DNA of 55,633 nucleotides. It comes from Pelagibacterales bacterium SAG-MED39. GTDB taxonomy: Bacteria; Pseudomonadota; Alphaproteobacteria; Pelagibacterales; Pelagibacteraceae. Below are positions 50,043 through 55,633 of the stretch, piece after piece (positions within the stretch are counted from its first letter, which is position 1; each line of letters opens with the position of its first letter). Position numbers and translations under genes: made by a program. The notes beneath the pieces are model-generated. The model worked only from the letters and a program-made list of their open reading frames with translations, made no database searches and was not told where the DNA came from. The stretch covers positions 1 to 55,633 of the forward strand of contig JACWEI010000006.1 of assembly GCA_014653625.1 (NCBI GenBank). The letters are read 5' to 3'.

Positions 50043-50750
50043 ATGACTAAAAAGACTTTAAATCAAAATGCCAAATATGTTCAAAAATTAATAGATATCA
50101 TAGAACCTGATTTTATTTTTAATGATGAGCCAATTAATAGATTTAAGATTATAGAGAATACAAATCCAAATAAGGCTGAACAATTAGTAAAGTTAAAAAA
50201 CGAAATAAATTCAATTAGAAATTGTAGTTTAAAAAATAACTCAAAAAACATTATCTTCGGAGATGGAAACATCAATAGTCCGATAATGTTAATTGGCGAA
50301 GCTCCTGGAAAAATAGAGGATGAGTCAGGTTCCTCATTTGAGGGTGATATTGGCTCATTACTCAAGAAAATGTTATTCGCAATAAATATCAATATAGAAA
50401 AAGTATATTTATCTTACTCAATAAATTTTAGAACTCCCGAAGATAGGAAGCCTACCACTCAAGAAATTAAACGTTACTCAATATTTTTAAAGGAACATAT
50501 TTCAATTATAGATCCAAAGATTATTGTTTTGATGGGTAGTGTTGCTATGGAGGCGGTCACAGGTTTGAATGGTCGAATTTCAAACGAAAGAGGTGAATGG
50601 AAAGAAATCATCTTAAAAGATAAAACTTACCCAATAATGGTTACTTTTAATCCTTCATATTTAATTAGATTCCCTGATAATAAAAAATATTCTTGGGAAG
50701 ATTTAAAAAAAATTAAAAAAAGAATTCAAGATTCAAATATTAAGATCTAA
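50043..50750 (+). CDS. Uracil-DNA glycosylase family 4/5-like protein with lost Fe-S ligands
   Basis: A 235-residue protein of the UDG superfamily. Motif A is IMLIGEAPGKIEDESGSSFEG (G85-EAPG89) and the late motif is VTFNPSYLIRFP (His of the usual HPS replaced by Asn). DRKPTTQEI lies between. Family 4 enzymes carry four Cys for a 4Fe-4S cluster; here positions 58, 61, 129 and 145 read Ile, Cys, Phe and Tyr, so only one remains. It is therefore probably cluster-free. Its end shares a base with rnhB. It probably removes uracil, but activity is uncertain. Confidence 0.82.
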   Translation: MTKKTLNQNAKYVQKLIDIIEPDFIFNDEPINRFKIIENTNPNKAEQLVKLKNEINSIRNCSLKNNSKNIIFGDGNINSPIMLIGEAPGKIEDESGSSFEGDIGSLLKKMLFAININIEKVYLSYSINFRTPEDRKPTTQEIKRYSIFLKEHISIIDPKIIVLMGSVAMEAVTGLNGRISNERGEWKEIILKDKTYPIMVTFNPSYLIRFPDNKKYSWEDLKKIKKRIQDSNIKI

Positions 50751-51310
50751 TGAAAATTATTGCTGGAGTTGATGAAGTTGGTCGGGGAAGTTTAATTGGA
50801 CCAGTTTATGCTGCAGCAGTTATCTTAAACAAGTCAATAAATAAAAAATTACTGAGAGATTCTAAAAGTTTGCCAAAAACTAAAAGAGAAATTTTTTCAA
50901 AATTAATTAAAAAAAATTCTATTTGGGCTGTCGGCAAAGCATCTGTAAAAGAGATTGAAAAGCTAAATATTCTTCAAGCAAGTTTACTGGCTATGGAACG
51001 AGCAATTAAAAAACTCAAAAAAAAACCTTCTTTAGTTTTAATTGATGGAAATAAATTGCCCAAAATAAAAAATTATAAACTTAAAAAAATAATTAAAGGA
51101 GATCAAAAAATACCATCAATTTCTGCAGCCTCTATTGTTGCTAAAGTTACACGTGACAAGGTGATTACTAATTTAGGAAAAAAATTTAAGGGTTATTATT
51201 GGGATCAAAATTATGGATACGGAACTAAACAACATCTAAAAGCAATAAAAAAACTAGGTGTTACTACCCACCATAGAAAAACTTTTTCACCAATAAAGAA
51301 AATTAAATAG
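50750..51310 (+). CDS. rnhB: Ribonuclease HII (RnhB)
   Basis: A 186-residue enzyme that nicks RNA-DNA hybrids and single embedded ribonucleotides. Motifs are GVDEVGRGSLIGPVYAAAVIL (Asp-Glu metal ligands), LIDGNKLP, KGDQKIPSISAASIVAKVTRD, and YGTKQHLKAIKKLGVTTHHRKTFSPI. All catalytic acids (D7, E8, plus later Asp) are in place. It starts on the last base of the UDG-like gene and ends 118 bp before ccrM. Confidence 0.96.
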   Translation: MKIIAGVDEVGRGSLIGPVYAAAVILNKSINKKLLRDSKSLPKTKREIFSKLIKKNSIWAVGKASVKEIEKLNILQASLLAMERAIKKLKKKPSLVLIDGNKLPKIKNYKLKKIIKGDQKIPSISAASIVAKVTRDKVITNLGKKFKGYYWDQNYGYGTKQHLKAIKKLGVTTHHRKTFSPIKKIK

Positions 51311-51363
51311 GTTTCACGTAGAAACACTAGATCTTGTTATGCCTTAAAATTCTTACACAATTC

Positions 51364-51416
51364 GATTCTAAATAATTCAATCCTAGGTTGACCCAAGAAT
51401 CTTTTTGGAGTCTAAT
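51364..51416 (+). promoter_or_regulatory. ccrM promoter with three GANTC methylation sites
   Basis: TTGACC (51388-51393) and TCTAAT (51411-51416) are separated by 17 bp. GANTC sites sit upstream (GATTC 51364-51368), in the spacer (GAATC 51397-51401), and on the -10 edge (GAGTC 51408-51412). A start near 51423 would leave about 6 nt to the ccrM ATG at 51429. The product of the gene methylates exactly this motif. Confidence 0.68.
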
Positions 51417-51428
51417 TTATTTTTACAA

Positions 51429-52499
51429 ATGAACTTAAATTTTAAAAATAAATTAGTTAATGGTGATAGTTTAAAAGAATTAAAAAAAATTCCTGATGAA
51501 ACATTTAATTTAATTTTTGCAGACCCCCCTTATAACTTACAATTAAAAAATGAATTGATCAGACCTGACAGATCTAGGGTAAATGCAGTAAATGACAAAT
51601 GGGATCAATTTGAAAGCTTTAAAGAATATGATGATTTTACTTACAATTGGTTAAATGAATGTAAAAGAATTTTAAAAAAAGATGGAGCAATTTGGGTAAT
51701 TGGAAGTTATCACAATATTTTTAGAGTTGGGTCAGCAATACAAAATCTAGGCTATTGGATTTTAAATGATGTTATTTGGAATAAAAAAAATCCTATGCCA
51801 AACTTCAGGGGAACAAGGTTTACCAATGCTCATGAAACCCTAATATGGGCATCAAAATCAGAAAAGTCAAAATACACTTTTAATTACCAATCTTTAAAAT
51901 GCTTAAATGATGATCTTCAAATGAGATCTAATTGGGATATACCAATTTGTAACGGAACAGAACGATTAAAAAAGAATGGAAAAAAAGTTCATTCAACTCA
52001 AAAACCTGAAGCTTTGCTTCATAGAATTTTATTAGCAACGTCAAATAAAAATGATTTAGTTTTAGATCCTTTTTTAGGTTCTGGAACAACAGCAACAGTG
52101 GCAAAAAAACTAGGTAGAAACTATTACGGTATAGAAAAAGAAAAAGCTTACTTTAAAGCTTGTGAACAAAGATTAAACAAAACCAAAGTTATAGAGGATG
52201 ATTGTTTAGATGCTCTTAGAAATAATAGGTCTAAACCAAGAATACCTTTTGGTTCGTTGGTTGAACTAGGAATAATCAAACCAGGGACTATCATTTTTGA
52301 TAATAAGAAAAAAATTAATGCAAAAATTATGGTTGATGGAAGTATTAAACATGACCAAACAGAAGGTTCAATTCATAAAGTAGCAGCTTCAATTTTGGGT
52401 ACTGAAAGCTGTAATGGATGGACTTATTGGCATTACAATTTAAATGGTTCAGTAGTTCCAATTGATTATTTAAGACAAAGATTAGTTAATAAAAGCTAA
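51429..52499 (+). CDS. ccrM: Cell-cycle DNA adenine methyltransferase CcrM (GANTC)
   Basis: A beta-class adenine N6-methyltransferase of about 356 residues. Motif IV is FADPPYNLQLKN, then WDQFESFKEYDDFTYNWL, GAIWVIGSYHNIFRVG, GTRFTNAHETLIWASKS, TQKPEALLHRI, and SAM-binding LDPFLGSGTTATVAKKLGR. The C-terminal CcrM-specific domain (IPFGSLVELGIIKPGT, GSIHKVAASI, CNGWTYWHY) is complete. The alignment with Caulobacter CcrM is close by eye. The ATG at 51429 is chosen; a TTG at 51405 would lie inside the promoter. Its stop CTAA is shared with the convergent monooxygenase. Confidence 0.96.
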   Translation: MNLNFKNKLVNGDSLKELKKIPDETFNLIFADPPYNLQLKNELIRPDRSRVNAVNDKWDQFESFKEYDDFTYNWLNECKRILKKDGAIWVIGSYHNIFRVGSAIQNLGYWILNDVIWNKKNPMPNFRGTRFTNAHETLIWASKSEKSKYTFNYQSLKCLNDDLQMRSNWDIPICNGTERLKKNGKKVHSTQKPEALLHRILLATSNKNDLVLDPFLGSGTTATVAKKLGRNYYGIEKEKAYFKACEQRLNKTKVIEDDCLDALRNNRSKPRIPFGSLVELGIIKPGTIIFDNKKKINAKIMVDGSIKHDQTEGSIHKVAASILGTESCNGWTYWHYNLNGSVVPIDYLRQRLVNKS

Positions 52500-53641
52500 T
52501 TTTTATAAATTTTTCCTAAATAGCTCTCCAAAAATTTTTTATTTTTCACTAGTCTTTTCAAAAAGATGTCTCTAAAAAAAGTTATTAATGGATTGGATAA
52601 ATGGAAAACAAACTGGTTAAATTTTGATCTTATATTTACCATTTTTATTTTTTTTACTCTATTTTTAAAAAAGTTTTTTTCTGTGTTATTCTCTATACTT
52701 TTAAACAACTCATAGGCACCTTCTATTGACTGAGATGCACCTTGGGCAAATGATGGGGGTAGAGCAAAAAATGCATCCCCAATTAATTGAATATTTTTAG
52801 TTTGTATTTTATAGAAATTATTGCTGATAAATATTGGAAATATCTTTAATTCATTGAGATTATTTAAAAACTTTTTATTTTTTAACGGAATTTTTTCTAA
52901 AACATCTTGAATAAAAGTATTTTCATTAAATAAAGAGTAATTTTTTTGTTCTTCAGTAGAAAGTTTATATTTGATTATAGCTATAAAATTTAAATCTCCA
53001 GAAGGATTTACTGGGTAAATTACGTAATGGAAATCTGAACCTAAAAATAGAGAAATATTTTTATTATCAATATTTTCTGAAAATCTGGTTATGGTGCCTC
53101 TGATTGCTAAAGTATTGTTATATATTGGTTGGATTTGATTATTTGAAATTATGCTTTTACTTTTTGAAAAAACTCCATCAGAAATAATTAAGTAATCACA
53201 TTCATTTATTTCATTGTTTTCAAAAGAGAGTTTAATTTTATTGTCTTCTTGATCTATTTCTAAAATCTTGTAGTCAGTTTTTATAAGGTCTCCTAAATCT
53301 CTTTTTAAAAAATTGATAAGAGTAGATCTTTTTAAAGTTGTATATTTACATTCTTTGGAATTGAAATCTGAAATATTAAATTCACCTATTTTATTGAAGC
53401 TTTTAATTGAATAAAAATTAATTTTTTCAGGAGTAAATTTTTCCTCATTTTGTAATGTTTTAAATCCAATTTCATTCAAAAGTTTAATGCTGTTTACTGA
53501 TAGTTGGACACCATAACCCTTCTCTAGAGTAATTGAGGAATTTTTTTCATAGATTGTAACTTGATAATTAGGATTTCTTTTAAATAGATTGGCAATAAAT
53601 AATCCAGAAATTCCAGCTCCAATGATGGCAACTTTCTTCAT
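52496..53641 (-). CDS. FAD-dependent aromatic-ring-type monooxygenase
   Basis: A 381-residue flavoprotein with the Rossmann motif KVAIIGAGISGLFIANLF and YEKN, DYLIISDGVFSKSK (DG motif) and C-terminal LIGDAFFALPPSFAQGASQSIEGA (GD motif). It resembles salicylate/kynurenine/UbiH-type hydroxylases. The substrate is unknown; a ubiquinone hydroxylase is possible, but the motif is not decisive. It starts at the mutY stop (1 base shared), so they form a pair. It converges with ccrM. Confidence 0.82.
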   Translation of the reverse strand: MKKVAIIGAGISGLFIANLFKRNPNYQVTIYEKNSSITLEKGYGVQLSVNSIKLLNEIGFKTLQNEEKFTPEKINFYSIKSFNKIGEFNISDFNSKECKYTTLKRSTLINFLKRDLGDLIKTDYKILEIDQEDNKIKLSFENNEINECDYLIISDGVFSKSKSIISNNQIQPIYNNTLAIRGTITRFSENIDNKNISLFLGSDFHYVIYPVNPSGDLNFIAIIKYKLSTEEQKNYSLFNENTFIQDVLEKIPLKNKKFLNNLNELKIFPIFISNNFYKIQTKNIQLIGDAFFALPPSFAQGASQSIEGAYELFKSIENNTEKNFFKNRVKKIKMVNIRSKFNQFVFHLSNPLITFFRDIFLKRLVKNKKFLESYLGKIYKN

Positions 53642-54621
53642 TAATTTCTCTCCAAATATTTAACTATTTTTTTTGTAAATGAAGGTAAAATGTATTTATA
53701 TAATTTTTTTTCATCTACCCAAAAAGGAGACTTGAATTTCTCACTATTTTTTAAATATTGAATTTTTATATTCATATTCATATTTGACATTTTAAAGTTT
53801 AAATTTTTATTAAAATCTTTTGGTTTAGATAACTCCTCCATGGGAAATATTTTTAAATTTTTTAAGAAGTTAAATTTCGTATTCTTAATTAATAAATATT
53901 TTTTTTTTTTTTTATAAACTTTTAAGAGAAAGTACTTATCTCTATTTTTTTTGATATTTTTTGTTAAATTAAAATCTTTTTTTTTAAATGATTTGCATTT
54001 ATTTGATATAGGACATTGATAACATAAAGGGTTGGTTGGTTTACAAATTAATGCTCCTAATTCCATTAAGGCTTGAGCATAATCACCAGACCTTGAGGAC
54101 ATTCCAAATATAAATTTTTCTTTTATTAAATTATCTTTTTGAATCTCTTTATCTTTTTTTAAATAAAGATATCTTTTCAAAACTCTCTCTATATTTCCAT
54201 CTAACGGAATATATGGTTTGTTAAAGGCAATCGCTAAAATAGCACTCGCTGTATAACTTCCTATACCAGGAAATGATATCAAGTTTTCGAAATCATTAGG
54301 TAGTTTCCCTTTAAAATTTTTAACAACAATTTGCGCAGTTTTTTTTAAATTTTTTGCTCTAGAATAATATCCAAGACCTTCCCATAGTTTTATTAATTTT
54401 TTGTTGTGAACTTTTGAAAGAGATCCAATGTCTGGAATATCTTTTATAAACCTTTTAAAATAAGGAATTACTGTTGCAACCTGAGTTTGTTGCAACATAA
54501 ATTCACTTACTAGCGTATAATATTGTCTTTTTTGGGAAGAAATATTTTTTCGCCATGGCAGTGATCTTTTATTTAAATCATACCATTTAAGAATTTTTTT
54601 TGTTACTAATTGTTCTTTCAT
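53641..54621 (-). CDS. mutY: A/G-specific adenine glycosylase MutY
   Basis: A protein of about 326 residues that removes A opposite 8-oxo-G. N-terminal LPWRKNISSQKRQYYTLVSEFMLQQTQV contains the catalytic Glu region. The helix-hairpin-helix SFPGIGSYTASAIL, Asp in PLDGNIERVLKR, and the four-Cys cluster loop C-KPTNPL-C-YQ-C-PISNK-C follow. All catalytic and cluster residues are intact. A weak NUDIX-like C-terminal domain recognises 8-oxo-G. The ATG at 54621 gives the normal start; one 45 bp upstream adds a hydrophobic leader. It abuts dciA with no gap. Confidence 0.94.
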   Translation of the reverse strand: MKEQLVTKKILKWYDLNKRSLPWRKNISSQKRQYYTLVSEFMLQQTQVATVIPYFKRFIKDIPDIGSLSKVHNKKLIKLWEGLGYYSRAKNLKKTAQIVVKNFKGKLPNDFENLISFPGIGSYTASAILAIAFNKPYIPLDGNIERVLKRYLYLKKDKEIQKDNLIKEKFIFGMSSRSGDYAQALMELGALICKPTNPLCYQCPISNKCKSFKKKDFNLTKNIKKNRDKYFLLKVYKKKKKYLLIKNTKFNFLKNLKIFPMEELSKPKDFNKNLNFKMSNMNMNIKIQYLKNSEKFKSPFWVDEKKLYKYILPSFTKKIVKYLERN

Positions 54622-55110
54622 ATGCAATTTAAAAAATATACTAAGCAGAGAAATAAAAGCATTCAAGGCTTAAGATCTTTTAAAGACACTTTGCCAAAAA
54701 ATATTAAAAAGGTCATTAATAAAAAAGGTCATATTTATTCTGAAACTCTAAGTAATTGGAAATATATTGTAGGTGAAGATTTATTCAAAATTTGTTATCC
54801 AAAATCATTTAAAAACTCCAATAGGTTTGGTGTTAGTACTCTTTTGATAATGGTAAAAAGAGGTCATGAGGTTGACATGGAATATTCAAAAAAAGAAATA
54901 ATGAACAAAATGAATAATTTTTTTGGATATTCTGTAATTGAGAAACTTAAATTTACTAGCTTTGATGATGAAAAGAAAATTATTTCTAAAGAAGATGAGC
55001 TAGAGGATAATGTGACAAATATAAAATATCAAAAAAAGATTAATAATGTTAAAAATGAAAAAATTAGAAAATCACTAATTGAGTTAACTAAGGTATTTAA
55101 AGAAAAGTGA
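54622..55110 (+). CDS. dciA: DciA-like DUF721 protein (possible helicase loader)
   Basis: A protein of about 162 residues. The DUF721/DciA core is at about 10-100: SFKDTLPKNIKKVINKKGHIY, SNWKYIVGEDLFKICYPKSF, LLIMVKRGHEVDMEYSKKEIMNKMNNFFGYSVIEKLKF. A charged tail follows. DciA-type proteins load replicative helicase DnaB in many bacteria without DnaC; the role here is inferred. The ATG at 54622 abuts the mutY ATG (54621), a CATATG palindrome. An ATG 12 bp upstream is possible. The stop overlaps the next gene's GTG. Confidence 0.78.
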   Translation: MQFKKYTKQRNKSIQGLRSFKDTLPKNIKKVINKKGHIYSETLSNWKYIVGEDLFKICYPKSFKNSNRFGVSTLLIMVKRGHEVDMEYSKKEIMNKMNNFFGYSVIEKLKFTSFDDEKKIISKEDELEDNVTNIKYQKKINNVKNEKIRKSLIELTKVFKEK

Positions 55111-55633
55111 AAAAATTATTTTTAAATATATTTTTTGTTTTTATGCTTAGTGCTACTACCTCAAATGCAGAGATAGTTGCTATATCAGAAGGAAAGTTGG
55201 ATGCAAAAATTAAGATGGTAGTGTATGAGTCTTTAACCTGTAGTCATTGTGCAGACTTTCATAAAGAAATATATCCACTCCTAAAAAAAAATTTCATTGA
55301 TAATGGTTTAGTGAATATTGAATTTAGAAATTTTCCTTTGGATATTGCTGCACTTAACGCATCTAAAATTGCTCATTGTAATAATGATGGCAGTTCTAAA
55401 ATTTTACATTATCTTTATGAAAATCAAAGTAAGTGGGTAATAGGGAAAACTGTAGAAGAGCTAAATAAAAATTTAAAAAGACTAATTGAAAATTCTAGTT
55501 ATAGTTTAAATTTTGATAGCTGTATAAATGATAAGGCTCTAGAAGATCACATTCTAGAGGAGCGAATCGATGCTATAAAATCTTTTAAAGTTCAGGCTAC
55601 TCCAACACTAATTATATTGGGGGAAAAATTCGA
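55107..55633 (+). CDS. DsbA-family thiol-disulfide oxidoreductase (3' end cut by window)
   Basis: From GTG 55107 the frame runs to the window edge (about 175 residues). A signal peptide is present (about 1-25, VKKLFLNIFFVFMLSATTSNA). YESLTCSHCADFHKEIYPLL carries a CxxC (CSHC) redox motif, and VQATPTLIILG near the end has the cis-Pro of the thioredoxin fold. IEFRNFPLDIAALNASKIAHC resembles the DsbA-like thioredoxin_4 insert. The GTG lies in a GTGA overlap with the dciA stop. Periplasmic disulfide exchange is inferred from the family. The rest of the gene lies to the right. Confidence 0.88.
   Translation, partial: MKKLFLNIFFVFMLSATTSNAEIVAISEGKLDAKIKMVVYESLTCSHCADFHKEIYPLLKKNFIDNGLVNIEFRNFPLDIAALNASKIAHCNNDGSSKILHYLYENQSKWVIGKTVEELNKNLKRLIENSSYSLNFDSCINDKALEDHILEERIDAIKSFKVQATPTLIILGEKF

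Overview
The window looks like a stretch of a streamlined, very AT-rich alphaproteobacterial chromosome, most probably SAR11/Pelagibacterales. The reasons are the A+T-biased, Lys/Asn/Ile-rich proteins, intergenic gaps that are almost all under 150 bp, many overlapping genes, a CcrM-type GANTC methyltransferase, a petABC bc1 operon, and alphaproteobacterial families such as ELM1-like and MlaA/MlaC. The taxonomic call is inference from composition and gene content; no search was run. I see no IS element, prophage, CRISPR array, integron or toxin-antitoxin locus.

Layout. 1-8.4 kb (minus strand): the head of a division/cell-wall (dcw) operon in the order mraZ-ftsZ-rsmH-ftsL-ftsI-murE/murF fusion-mraY (cut by the window edge). 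It is driven by a clear sigma-70 promoter overlain by four TGGG-type MraZ boxes at exact 10-bp steps. 8.4-11.3 kb: RNase P RNA, AmpD amidase, MlaA-MlaC lipid transport, and two tRNAs, of which tRNA-Val(GAC) has non-canonical D and T loops. 11.3-16.7 kb (minus): an O-antigen-ligase-like membrane protein, then the macromolecular-synthesis cluster yqeY-dnaG-rpoD. 16.8-21.6 kb (plus): carA-carB and a small unknown membrane protein. 21.6-26.3 kb: a putative 2OG-Fe oxygenase plus ELM1-like pair, trxB with an ADP-ribosylglycohydrolase-like gene, and aspartate aminotransferase. 26.4-32.1 kb (plus): uvrB-folM-folB-uvrC-pgsA. 32.1-35.7 kb: ilvE, a MarR/OmpR/EnvZ regulatory operon, and ubiK. 35.8-41.7 kb (plus): lgt, a MidA-like methyltransferase, pgeF, prs, rplY, pth, ychF. 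41.7-44.2 kb (minus): petABC. 44.3-46.1 kb (plus): trmL-hemF-greA. 46.1-50.0 kb (minus): TPR protein, ispE, tRNA-Gln, CCA-adding enzyme. 50.0-55.6 kb: UDG-like gene, rnhB, ccrM, FAD monooxygenase, mutY, dciA-like and a DsbA-like gene cut by the right edge.

How the parts fit. Most genes are housekeeping: envelope synthesis and division, DNA repair (uvrB, uvrC, mutY, UDG-like, rnhB), replication and transcription (dnaG, rpoD, greA, dciA), translation (pth, ychF, rplY, trmL, cca, tRNAs) and respiration/haem (petABC, hemF, ubiK). There is no single obviously new system. The most unusual signals are: the MraZ-box array controlling a dcw operon with ftsZ moved to second place; the tRNA-Val(GAC) elbow; three GANTC sites in and around the ccrM promoter; and two nucleic-acid enzymes (DnaG and the UDG-like protein) that have lost most of the metal-binding residues usual for their families.
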